Shown here piece after piece: positions 1 to 6,181 of a DNA stretch of 6,322 bases. The DNA is taken from positions 1 through 6,322 of the forward strand of contig DAIDTM010000254.1 of the NCBI GenBank assembly GCA_027457205.1, in the 5' to 3' direction. The notes under the pieces were generated by a model. It did not search any database. It was not told the origin of the DNA and saw nothing but the letters and a program-made list of their open reading frames with translations. Each line of letters starts with the position of its first letter. Position 1 is the first letter of the stretch. A program made the translations under genes and the position numbers. The stretch comes from Anaerolineae bacterium (lineage in GTDB: Bacteria > Chloroflexota > Anaerolineae > UBA4142).

Positions 1-517
1 CGTCGAGCGCGATCAATCGATTCAATCGCGCGAGGTCGAGCGTGACGGTCACGCGCTCGCCGCGCGGCTCGACGCCGCCGACGACGCTCGATCCGCCGCC
101 GAATGGAACGAGCGCGATATTTTTATCGACGCAGAATTGAATCAAGCGAACGACTTGATCTTCTGTCGCGGGAAAGACGACCGCATCCGGCGGATTGAGA
201 ATTTCGCCGCGCCGCAAGCGGATGAGGTCGCGATAGCTGCGTCCGTACGCGTGCAGCACGCGCACGCGTTTGTCGTTCCGGACAAACGCTTCCGCCGGCG
301 TTGACGTTGGGCGCAAGTCAGTTGCCAATGCCATCAGCAGCGTCGTTTCGTCGATGCGCGGCGAGCGCAGGTTGATGCTGTCAAAATCGCACGGCGGGAA
401 GCGTTCCTCGCCACCCAAGTCCAGCGCGGCGCACAGAAACTTCCACGCGTCGGGGCGATGATTCAGCGCGTAGGTTTTCGCTGCGTCGCCCCAACCGTAC
501 CAGCGCAGTTCGGTCAT
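1..517 (-). CDS. FAD-binding oxidase, GlcD/alkyl-DHAP-synthase-like (3' part outside the window)
   Basis: Translation of the minus strand from ATG at 517 gives 172 residues and runs off the left edge, so only the N-terminal part is present; family members are usually about 450-600 residues. The opening MTELRWYGWGD and a following PRIDETTLL stretch resemble the N-terminal extension of alkyldihydroxyacetonephosphate synthase (AGPS) and its bacterial relatives. Residues ~110-150 start the PCMH-type FAD-binding domain: NPPDAVVFPATEDQVVRLI, then PFGGGSSVVGGV (138-149), the glycine-rich loop that binds the FAD pyrophosphate. Members are flavin oxidases or dehydrogenases of hydroxyacids, or ether-lipid synthases. 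The substrate-defining C-terminal half is missing, so the reaction is not assigned. The start lies 22 bp after the CBS stop with a weak GTGAG Shine-Dalgarno about 7 nt upstream, which suggests cotranscription. Family is confident; the AGPS-like subgroup is moderate. Confidence 0.88.
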   Translation of the reverse strand, partial: MTELRWYGWGDAAKTYALNHRPDAWKFLCAALDLGGEERFPPCDFDSINLRSPRIDETTLLMALATDLRPTSTPAEAFVRNDKRVRVLHAYGRSYRDLIRLRRGEILNPPDAVVFPATEDQVVRLIQFCVDKNIALVPFGGGSSVVGGVEPRGERVTVTLDLARLNRLIALD

Positions 518-534
518 TGGCAAACTCACGCTTC

Positions 535-556
535 AACGCTCAAACATTTGAACGTT
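535..556 (-). repeat. 22-bp imperfect inverted repeat across the CBS stop codon
   Basis: The transcript can pair AACGUUCAAA with UUUGAGCGUU around a UG centre, giving ten pairs (one G-U) on paper and about nine with a realistic 4-nt loop. The hairpin spans the last codons and the TGA (542-540) of the CBS gene and ends about 5 nt before the weak Shine-Dalgarno of the oxidase gene. It is not followed by a U-run, so it does not look like an intrinsic terminator. It could be an mRNA stability or processing element, a translational-coupling structure, or a dispersed genomic palindrome that invaded the gene end. Confidence 0.5.
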
Positions 557-971
557 CTAACGCTTGGATCAGATAATTCAGCAAATCCGTCTCCGTCACA
601 ATTCCGACCAGCCGCGCGCCGTCCACGACCGGCAGCCCGCCAAATTTGTGATCGCGCATTAGCTTTGCCGCATCGACGATCAAGGCACGCGGCGTGATGG
701 TAACCGGCTGCTCGGTCATGCACGCGCGCACCGGAATGTGATCGAGCATGAATTCGTCGTACCACCGCTCGCGCAAGACCAGCGGCGAATTTGTCGCGCG
801 GCGCAAATCGCGGTCGGTGACAATGCCGACGAGTTTGCCTCCGTCCACCACCGGCAAACGGCGGCATTGCTTCTCGCGCATCCGGTCGATCGCGACGCGG
901 ATCGAATCGTTGGGCGCGACCGTCGCCGGATCGCGCGTCATCACTTGTTCGACAGTCGGTTGATCTCCCAC
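540..971 (-). CDS. tandem CBS-domain protein
   Basis: A 143-residue protein made almost wholly of two CBS domains (a Bateman module). CBS1 spans about residues 8-60 and contains VMTRDPATV, RRLPVVD and GIVTDRDL (49-56). CBS2 spans about 81-137 and contains ACMTEQPVTI, GGLPVVD and GIVTETDL (123-130). An insert at 61-80 (SPLVLRERWYDEF) separates them. Such pairs usually bind adenine nucleotides or other adenosyl ligands and regulate a partner protein; there is no catalytic or DNA-binding domain here. The start is GTG at 971, supported by AGGGGG (981-976) four bases upstream. It follows the ATPase stop by 23 bp. Its position next to two ion transporters makes a regulatory role on transport or energy sensing plausible, but nothing in the sequence proves a partner. 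Confidence 0.93.
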   Translation of the reverse strand: MGDQPTVEQVMTRDPATVAPNDSIRVAIDRMREKQCRRLPVVDGGKLVGIVTDRDLRRATNSPLVLRERWYDEFMLDHIPVRACMTEQPVTITPRALIVDAAKLMRDHKFGGLPVVDGARLVGIVTETDLLNYLIQALERSNV

Positions 972-994
972 GGTGCCCCCTATGCCGCCAATCG

Positions 995-3568
995 TCAGTT
1001 CGACTCCGTCACGCGCGACGCGCGGCTAATCATCTTGAACGCTTCAAACCACAAGATACTCGCGACGGCAGCCATCAGCGCAATCGTCACGTCGTTGAGG
1101 TGCAACGTCGAAAAACTGAACAGGTCTTGCAGATACGGCACGTACAGCACCAAGCCGAGAAAAACCACCGCGCCGAGCAGTATCTTCCACAGCGCGCCGT
1201 TCGGCGCGTTCAGCGTCGCCAGAATCGTATGCGTCCACGAACGATTCGTCAGAATCAATCCCAGGTTCGCGAAGATCAGCGTGGTAAAAGTCATCGCGCG
1301 CGCTTCCAGCGCGCCGCTCCCCGTACGGAGCGTGACGACGTAGACTGCCAGCACGATGAGGCAGACGACCGCGCCTTGCAGCAGACTGAGCGCAATCGTC
1401 TTCAATCCGAACAGCGGCTCTTTGGGATCGCGCGGCGGACGATTCATCACGTTCGCCTCTTCCGGCTCCGCCTCAAACACAATCGAGCACGCCGGGTCGA
1501 TGATCATCTCAATAAAAACGATGTGAACCGGCAGCAGCACCAGCGGCAGATTGAACAAGACCGGGATCAACGACATTCCCGCGATGGGAACGTGGATCGC
1601 AAAGATGTACGCCATCGCCTTGCGAATATTGTCGAAGATGCGGCGACCCGAGCGAATCGCCTGCACGATCGACGAAAAGTCGTCGTCGAGCAGGACGAGC
1701 GCGGCGGCTTCGCGCGCGACATCGGTGCCGCGCCCACCCATCGCGATGCCGATGTGCGCGGATTTCAGCGCGGGCGCGTCGTTCACGCCGTCGCCGGTCA
1801 TCGCGACGATCTCGCCGTTGGTTTTGAGCGCATTGACGAGCCGCAGCTTTTGCTCCGGCACGACCCGCGCAAAGATGTTGACGGTCTTGACGCGCGTCTG
1901 CAATTCTGCGTCGTCCATCTGGTCGAGTTCGGGTCCGGTGATCACCTCGTCCATCGGCGTCAAGCCGATCTGCCGCGCGATGCTCTGCGCGGTGCCGGGA
2001 TAATCGCCGGTAATCATCACGACGCGGACGCCGGCGGTGTAACATTCGCGCACCGCCGCCGGTACCGTCGGACGCACCGGGTCTGCTAAACCAACCAGCC
2101 CCAGAAATTCAAAGTCGAAATCGTGCTGCGCGTCCGGCAAATCGGTTTGCTCAAAATACGCGCGCGCCACGCCGAGGACGCGCAAGCCCTCGTTCGCCAT
2201 CACGCTGATTTTGTCAGACAGATCGTCCAGTTGTTCCGATGTGAAATGGCACAGGTCGGCAATGGCTTCCGGCGCGCCTTTCGCGGCGATAACATAGTGC
2301 GCGCCGTCCGGCGACTTCCAGACGTGCGAGATCGCCAATAGTTTCGGCGACAAGGGATATTCGCGCACCAGCGTCCAATCCGCGTGCAGGTGCTCCGTGT
2401 CCGCCAGGTAGCACTCACCGGATTCCTTGAACGCGATTTCCATTGGATCGAATGGATCGCGGTGGCTGGCGAGAATGCTGAACTCGGCGATGCGGTGAAA
2501 GTGCTCCGGCAGCGCGCCTTTGGGGTGATCGTTCACATCGCAAAACTTGCCGTTGACGTAGAATTGGCGCACCGACATCTTGTTCATCGTCAGCGTGCCA
2601 GTCTTGTCCACGCACAGCACCGTCGCCGAGCCAAGCGTTTCGATGGTCGGCACGCGCCGCGTCAGCACGCGCTTTTGCGAGATGCGCCACGCGCCGAGCG
2701 CGAGGAAGATCGTCAGTACGACCGGAAATTCTTCCGGCAGCATCGCCATCGCCATGGCGACGCCGGCGAGCAGACCATCCAGCCAGTTGCCGCGCGTTAG
2801 TCCGTACACGACGACGACGACCGCGCAGAGCGCGAGACCCGCAATCGCCAGACTACGCACGAGCCGCGCGATTTCCTTTTGCAGCGAGGTCTTTTCCGGC
2901 TCGACGCTTTTCAGCGCCTTGCCGATCTTGCCGATCTCGGTGCGAACGCCGGTCGCGCGGACTTCCGCCACACCGCGACCTTTGACGATCAGCGTGCCGG
3001 AATAGACGAACGGCAGATCGTCGCCGCCAGGTCGCCCCATCTCCATCGCGCCATCCCCGCGTGCCTTGCGGACCGGCACCGATTCGCCGGTCAGTAGCGA
3101 TTCGTCGACCGACAGATTCGTGCAGAGACGAACGACCGCGTCGGCAGGTACACGATCGCCTTCAGCCAGCACAACCATGTCGCCGCTCACCACGTCGCGT
3201 CCGGCGATGCGCTTTTGCTGCCGGTCGCGGATCACGAGCGCGCGCGGGCTGGAGAGATCGCGCAGGGCTTGCAGCGCGCGCTCGGTCTTGCGCTCCTGAT
3301 AAAGCGTAATGCCGATGATAAGGAAAACGAAACTGAGCAGGATCAGCCCTTCCTGCACATCGCCCAGCAAGAAATAGATCGCGCCGGAGGCAAGCAGCAG
3401 AAGGAACATCGCTTCCTTCACCACTTCCAGCGCAATCGCGAAAATATTGCGCGGCTTGGCGGACGGAAGTTCGTTGTATCCTTCTTCCTTCAGCCGATTG
3501 GTCGCGTCGGCTTCAGAGAGTCCGACAATGCCATTGATGTCAAACAAATCATCCGATGGGTTGTTCAT
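995..3568 (-). CDS. P2-like cation-transporting P-type ATPase, ion unknown
   Basis: An 857-residue membrane pump with all core P-type motifs. There is a Cation_ATPase_N-like start (GLSEADATNRLKEEGYNELP, 16-35). The actuator loop has LLTGES (158-163). The phosphorylation motif DKTGTLT (321-327) puts the acyl-phosphate Asp at 321. The nucleotide domain has KGAPE (430-434), and the P domain has DPVRP (496-500), MITGD (518-522) and TGDGVNDAP (591-599). About ten membrane helices are visible: two before the actuator, two before the P domain and six after it. No CxxC or HMA domain and no CPC in M4, so it is not a P1B heavy-metal pump. The M4 site is PEEFP (278-282). In M5, His659 sits where SERCA has Asn768. 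M6 has E687 and D691 where SERCA has Asn796 and Asp800. Start choice: ATG at 3568, 7 bp after the CDF stop; the frame stays open upstream to about 3844, but that extension overlaps CDF coding sequence and is Arg/Ser-rich nonsense. Probable substrate is a cation such as Ca, Mn or a monovalent; not resolved. Confidence 0.93.
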   Translation of the reverse strand: MNNPSDDLFDINGIVGLSEADATNRLKEEGYNELPSAKPRNIFAIALEVVKEAMFLLLLASGAIYFLLGDVQEGLILLSFVFLIIGITLYQERKTERALQALRDLSSPRALVIRDRQQKRIAGRDVVSGDMVVLAEGDRVPADAVVRLCTNLSVDESLLTGESVPVRKARGDGAMEMGRPGGDDLPFVYSGTLIVKGRGVAEVRATGVRTEIGKIGKALKSVEPEKTSLQKEIARLVRSLAIAGLALCAVVVVVYGLTRGNWLDGLLAGVAMAMAMLPEEFPVVLTIFLALGAWRISQKRVLTRRVPTIETLGSATVLCVDKTGTLTMNKMSVRQFYVNGKFCDVNDHPKGALPEHFHRIAEFSILASHRDPFDPMEIAFKESGECYLADTEHLHADWTLVREYPLSPKLLAISHVWKSPDGAHYVIAAKGAPEAIADLCHFTSEQLDDLSDKISVMANEGLRVLGVARAYFEQTDLPDAQHDFDFEFLGLVGLADPVRPTVPAAVRECYTAGVRVVMITGDYPGTAQSIARQIGLTPMDEVITGPELDQMDDAELQTRVKTVNIFARVVPEQKLRLVNALKTNGEIVAMTGDGVNDAPALKSAHIGIAMGGRGTDVAREAAALVLLDDDFSSIVQAIRSGRRIFDNIRKAMAYIFAIHVPIAGMSLIPVLFNLPLVLLPVHIVFIEMIIDPACSIVFEAEPEEANVMNRPPRDPKEPLFGLKTIALSLLQGAVVCLIVLAVYVVTLRTGSGALEARAMTFTTLIFANLGLILTNRSWTHTILATLNAPNGALWKILLGAVVFLGLVLYVPYLQDLFSFSTLHLNDVTIALMAAVASILWFEAFKMISRASRVTESN

Positions 3569-3575
3569 CGCAATC

Positions 3576-5039
3576 TCATTTGCGGCTTGGCGCTTTCGAT
3601 TTCTGATATGGCTCGGCGTGAATGACGACGCGTCCCAGCTGCGGAAACTGGCGGCGTAGCCGATTTTCCATCTCCTCCGAAATGCTGTGCACATCCGCGA
3701 TCGATTGGTCGGCGTCGATGAGCAAGTGCAGCGCGAGGTACACCTTGCCGTCGAGCTGCTGTATCGCCACGTCCTGACATTCGCGCGCGTGCGGAATCTC
3801 GCGCGTGATCGCCGCGATCTGTTCGAGGTACGGCGACGTGTCACCGGGCTTGAGTTCCATGCCGGTCACCAACTCCAGCGCGCGCGGCTCGATGTGAACG
3901 TTGATGTCGGCAACCTGATGCGGCGCGTCCATACTCTTGTCCTGCCCCAGTTCCGCGCGCAGCTGCGTTTCCAGGTCGGTCGCTGTCGCGTGCGCGCGCT
4001 CGAACGTAATCGTCGGATCCACCTCCAGGTCGAGATCGGTCCACATGCCGCTCTTGGTCACGTGCGTCGTGATGTTGTGCACGGCGAAATGCCCGCGCGC
4101 GGCGACCGCTTCAACGCGTTCCAGCACGCCTTCGTTCTCCGCCGTCGGGACCGCGTGCACGACAACATCGGCATTCGGCGAAACCGCACGCACCGCCTCC
4201 TGCACAGTGTGCGTGACCGCGTGGCTTTCTTCAAAGGACAGATGGCGCGGCACCGCGACGCGCAGATCGACGAAAACCTGATTGCCGGAGCCGCGCACGC
4301 GCGTCTGCGTCACGCGCTGCACGCCATCGACGCGTCCGACCACGCTGACAATCCGTTCCGCCAGTCCGCTCGGCGCGCGGTCGAGCAGCGCATCGATCGT
4401 GCGCTTGCCTAACCGCAAACTGACCAGTATAACAATGAGCGCAACGACTAGCGCCGCCACCGCGTCCGCGCGCACGAAGATCGATTGCAGCCCGGTCAAT
4501 TCACCAAACTTGACGAGCGCCAGCCCCACGATGACGACGGAGGAACTCCAGATATCGGTGCTGAAATGCAGCGCGTCCGCCTCCAGCGCCTGGCTGTTGT
4601 ATTTCTTCGCCGCGCGCGCGAGCAGCCGCGACCGCGAGAAATCGATGAGGATGGACACGCCCATCGTCAAGAACGCCCAAATGCTCGGATCAACTGCCGT
4701 GACATGGACAAACAGCCGATCAACGGCTTCATAGATAATCCAGATGCAGGTGATGAGAAGGAGCGCGGTCTCCGCGAGCGCGCTGAGGTTTTCGACCTTG
4801 CCGTGACCGTAGAGATGCGTCTCGTCCGCCGGACGGTCGCTGACACGTACGGCGAAGAACGTGATGAGCGCCGCCACCAGATCGAGCGCGGAGTGCGCGG
4901 CTTCGGCGAGAATGCCCAGACTGCCCGTCATCAAGCCAATGGCGAGCTTCATCGTCGTCAGGAAAATCGCAGCAGCGACTGAACTACCGGCGGCAATTCC
5001 TTTTTCGCGGACTTGCGCCTCCATTGAAACTTGCGTCAC
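3576..5039 (-). CDS. CDF (cation diffusion facilitator) metal transporter with three C-terminal domains
   Basis: A 487-residue protein; typical bacterial CDFs have about 300. Six membrane helices occupy roughly residues 15-208. The transport-site residues are visible: HSALD in helix 2 (His49, Asp53) and HFSTD in helix 5 (His158, Asp162), the HxxxD/HxxxD pattern known from Zn-type CDFs. GHGK (78-81) lies before helix 3. No His-rich loop is present between helices 4 and 5. After about 215 the cytosolic part seems to hold three successive ZT_dimer-like ferredoxin folds (~222-298, ~303-385, ~400-478). Each ends in a similar strand: VVVHAVP, INVHIEP and VVIHAEP. Each also has a helix starting SFEESH, TFERAH or SIADVH. 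Expected role is proton-coupled efflux of Zn2+ or a related divalent metal at the cytoplasmic membrane. GTG at 5039 is chosen because GGAGGT lies just upstream; ATG at 5024 is the alternative. It precedes the P-type ATPase by 7 bp. Confidence 0.93.
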   Translation of the reverse strand: MTQVSMEAQVREKGIAAGSSVAAAIFLTTMKLAIGLMTGSLGILAEAAHSALDLVAALITFFAVRVSDRPADETHLYGHGKVENLSALAETALLLITCIWIIYEAVDRLFVHVTAVDPSIWAFLTMGVSILIDFSRSRLLARAAKKYNSQALEADALHFSTDIWSSSVVIVGLALVKFGELTGLQSIFVRADAVAALVVALIVILVSLRLGKRTIDALLDRAPSGLAERIVSVVGRVDGVQRVTQTRVRGSGNQVFVDLRVAVPRHLSFEESHAVTHTVQEAVRAVSPNADVVVHAVPTAENEGVLERVEAVAARGHFAVHNITTHVTKSGMWTDLDLEVDPTITFERAHATATDLETQLRAELGQDKSMDAPHQVADINVHIEPRALELVTGMELKPGDTSPYLEQIAAITREIPHARECQDVAIQQLDGKVYLALHLLIDADQSIADVHSISEEMENRLRRQFPQLGRVVIHAEPYQKSKAPSRK

Positions 5040-5042
5040 TCT

Positions 5043-5048
5043 ACCTCC
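5043..5048 (-). promoter_or_regulatory. Shine-Dalgarno of the CDF gene
   Basis: GGAGGT on the minus strand, three bases (AGA) before the GTG at 5039-5037. It is a full-strength match but slightly close to the start. Measured to the ATG at 5024 the distance would be about 18 nt, too far, so it supports GTG as the start codon. Confidence 0.7.
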
Positions 5049-5052
5049 GAGT

Positions 5053-5062
5053 TTAACGTTAA
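5053..5062. repeat. 10-bp perfect palindrome in the patatin-CDF gap
   Basis: TTAACGTTAA lies 4 bp upstream of the CDF Shine-Dalgarno, inside the 64-bp gap between the patatin stop and the CDF start. This is the longest non-coding gap inside the cluster. No convincing -35/-10 pair accompanies it. It could be a small operator half or a chance AT-rich palindrome. Confidence 0.3.
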
Positions 5063-5103
5063 TCGGAATACGATCAGTGTATCACCATCACGTCCAAGTT
5101 GCG

Positions 5104-6003
5104 TTACCGAACGGTCAAAAATGGCGTCCGACCATGTGCGCGTTCGATCATTCGCTGCGCGCGATAGCGCCACTCCGGCAGCGCGATCAATTTCTCGATC
5201 TGCGGCAGCGCGGCGCGCGCGGCTTGCTCGCCAGCGGCGATACATTCATCCGCGAGGTCCAAGTCGATCAAGCCGACGTCGCGCACGTCGGGCTGAAGAA
5301 TCAAATCGGGCGGCGACTCGCGCAAGCGTTGCAGTCGGATCTCCTTGCTCATAATGCCGATCGCGCGCCCGGCGACGCGCATCGCCTTTTGGTTCGTCGC
5401 CGCGAGGAGCAGCCGATAAAACAATTCGTTGCGGTGGCGTGCGGGCGCGCCGGTGAGCACTGGCTCGTCCGCGCCCAGATCGACCGCGATGACGCGGTCC
5501 GCACCGCGCCGGCGCGCCGCGCCGAACGGGACGGGATCGCTCACGCCGCCGTCGAAAAACCAACGACCGTCAATCTGCGCCGGCGCGAATAAGCCGGGAA
5601 ACGCCGCGCTCGCGCTGACCGCATCCGCGACGCGCCCAGACTCTATGACGATTTCTTCGCCCGACTCCATATCCACGGCGATCGCGGCAAACGCGCGCGG
5701 CAAATCCTCAATGCGCTTCCCATCGCCGATCGCCGCGTCGATAAGTTGGTGGATGCCCGCCGTGCTGAACAGCCCCATCCCAGTCCGGTCGCGCGGCAGC
5801 AGTTGCTGCAGCCGTAGCCGGCGAACCGCCGCGTCTATCTCATCCGGCGATTTGCCGGCGGCGTAGAGCGCGCCGGCAATCGCACCCGCGCTCGTGCCAA
5901 CAACGACGTGGATCGGCACGCGCGCGGCGTCTAGCACACGCAACACGCCGATGTGCGCCATACCCTTCGCGCCGCCGCCGCCCAGCGCCAGTCCGAGTCT
6001 CAT
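5104..6003 (-). CDS. patatin-like phospholipase, RssA/NTE-type
   Basis: A 299-residue serine acyl hydrolase with the complete patatin dyad. The oxyanion-hole loop is GGGGAKG (8-14), the nucleophile elbow is GTSAG (36-40) with Ser38, and the catalytic Asp is in FFDGGVSDPVP (Asp151 of DGG). ASAAFPGLFAP (131-141) is another typical patatin stretch. Length matches single-domain bacterial patatins; there is no signal peptide or membrane helix, so it should be cytosolic or peripheral on the inner membrane. The family hydrolyses phospholipid or lysophospholipid acyl esters; the substrate here is not predictable. Start: ATG at 6003, with GGAGAGG 6-12 nt upstream. An in-frame TTG at 6018 overlaps that Shine-Dalgarno and is rejected. 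It is the first gene of the cluster, directly behind a promoter and a leader with a terminator-like hairpin, and 64 bp ahead of the CDF gene. Confidence 0.95.
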   Translation of the reverse strand: MRLGLALGGGGAKGMAHIGVLRVLDAARVPIHVVVGTSAGAIAGALYAAGKSPDEIDAAVRRLRLQQLLPRDRTGMGLFSTAGIHQLIDAAIGDGKRIEDLPRAFAAIAVDMESGEEIVIESGRVADAVSASAAFPGLFAPAQIDGRWFFDGGVSDPVPFGAARRRGADRVIAVDLGADEPVLTGAPARHRNELFYRLLLAATNQKAMRVAGRAIGIMSKEIRLQRLRESPPDLILQPDVRDVGLIDLDLADECIAAGEQAARAALPQIEKLIALPEWRYRAQRMIERAHGRTPFLTVR

Positions 6004-6009
6004 CGCGTT

Positions 6010-6016
6010 CCTCTCC
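6010..6016 (-). promoter_or_regulatory. Shine-Dalgarno of the patatin gene
   Basis: GGAGAGG on the minus strand, six bases (AACGCG) before the ATG at 6003. It begins immediately after the U-run of the leader terminator and decides ATG over the in-frame TTG at 6018-6016, which it overlaps. Confidence 0.7.
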
Positions 6017-6020
6017 AAAC

Positions 6021-6058
6021 AAAAAGACCTCCCCGCCTAGTCCTGCGCGGAAGAGGCC
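6021..6058 (-). terminator. intrinsic terminator-like hairpin in the patatin leader
   Basis: On the minus strand the arm GGCCTCTTCC (6058-6049), extended by GC, pairs with GCGGGGAGGTC (6036-6026). This gives about 11 pairs with three G-U pairs and one bulged C, around a loop of about 10 nt. TTTTTGTTT (6025-6017) follows at once. The plus strand has no T-run after the hairpin, so it acts in the minus direction only. It lies downstream of the promoter at 6181-6153 and directly upstream of the patatin Shine-Dalgarno, which fits conditional termination. It might instead simply end readthrough from a gene beyond the right edge. Confidence 0.65.
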
Positions 6059-6064
6059 CCTTCC
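6049..6064 (-). other. candidate antiterminator hairpin
   Basis: GGAAGGGGCCTCTTCC on the minus strand folds on itself: GGAAGG pairs with UCUUCC (one G-U) around GGCC. It uses the same UCUUCC bases as the 5' arm of the terminator, so the two structures exclude each other. It is short, about six pairs, and the choice between the two folds has to be decided by folding energies or probing. Confidence 0.35.
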
Positions 6065-6095
6065 CAGAGCCACGTCACATTGCGTTGATCTTTGC

Positions 6096-6136
6096 GTCAA
6101 ACCAGTCATCGCAAGCACGATCGCTGGTTCATTGAC
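6096..6136 (-). other. bulged leader hairpin
   Basis: On the minus strand GTCAA-TGA-ACCAG (6136-6124) pairs with CTGGTTTGAC (6105-6096): ten pairs with a three-base bulge on the 5' side. Beyond a 2x2 internal loop, ATCG pairs with CGAT around TGCTTG. It begins about 10 nt after the predicted transcription start. It could stabilise the 5' end or form part of a ligand- or protein-binding domain. Confidence 0.5.
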
Positions 6137-6152
6137 CTACTTGGATAAATTC

Positions 6153-6181
6153 ATTCTACTGGGTTCAGGGCAAGCCGTCAA
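6153..6181 (-). promoter_or_regulatory. sigma70-type promoter of the patatin-led operon
   Basis: Minus-strand -35 TTGACG (6181-6176) and -10 TAGAAT (6158-6153), each 5/6 to the housekeeping consensus, with an ideal 17-bp spacer. Predicted start near 6146. It points at the patatin gene, lies in a non-coding region, and no comparable promoter was found in the short gaps between the downstream genes, so it probably drives the whole cluster. Confidence 0.7.

Larger units (their letters stand above)
6004..6146 (-). promoter_or_regulatory. structured 5' leader with probable attenuator
   Basis: Predicted untranslated leader of about 143 nt, from the start expected 7 nt after the -10 box to the patatin ATG. 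In order it holds a bulged hairpin (6136-6096), an unassigned 31-nt linker (6095-6065), a small hairpin (6064-6049), an overlapping terminator-like hairpin with U-run (6058-6017) and the Shine-Dalgarno GGAGAGG (6016-6010). The alternative pairing of 6058-6049 either with upstream or with downstream bases is what an attenuator or riboswitch expression platform would show. No known aptamer class is recognised. The promoter and terminator are seen in sequence; the regulatory mechanism is inference. Confidence 0.5.

Noticed and set aside
1100..2089. Long plus-strand open frame of 329 codons, and a similar one at 3687-4412
   Set aside because: They are antisense to well-supported ATPase and CDF genes. 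Their translations are rich in Arg, His, Gln and Asp as expected of shadow frames in GC-rich DNA, with no recognisable motif.
995..3568. ATPase as a P1B heavy-metal pump
   Set aside because: No N-terminal CxxC or HMA domain and no CPC/SPC motif in M4. There are six helices after the P domain, as in P2-type pumps.
3569..3844. N-terminal extension of the P-type ATPase frame by about 92 codons
   Set aside because: It lies entirely over the CDF coding sequence in another frame and reads as Arg/Ser/Thr-rich sequence with no family similarity. The ATG at 3568, 7 bp after the CDF stop, gives a normal N-terminus.
5040..5103. A second promoter before the CDF gene
   Set aside because: A TTGGAC hexamer exists on the minus strand, but no acceptable -10 lies 16-18 bp after it; the nearest TATTCC is 21 bp away.
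6004..6018. TTG at 6018 as the patatin start
   Set aside because: It overlaps the Shine-Dalgarno GGAGAGG that serves the ATG at 6003. Patatins of this type begin only a few residues before the GGGxKG loop, which fits the ATG.
6004..6146. Leader as a T-box riboswitch
   Set aside because: The conserved AGGGTGGNACCGCG T-box sequence is not present; the nearest stretch shares little beyond GTGG. The downstream gene is also not an amino-acid gene.
6004..6146. Leader as a known metal riboswitch (NiCo/czcD, yybP-ykoY Mn, M-box)
   Set aside because: Tempting because of the metal transporters downstream, but I could not identify the conserved loops of these classes by eye. A covariance-model search would decide it.
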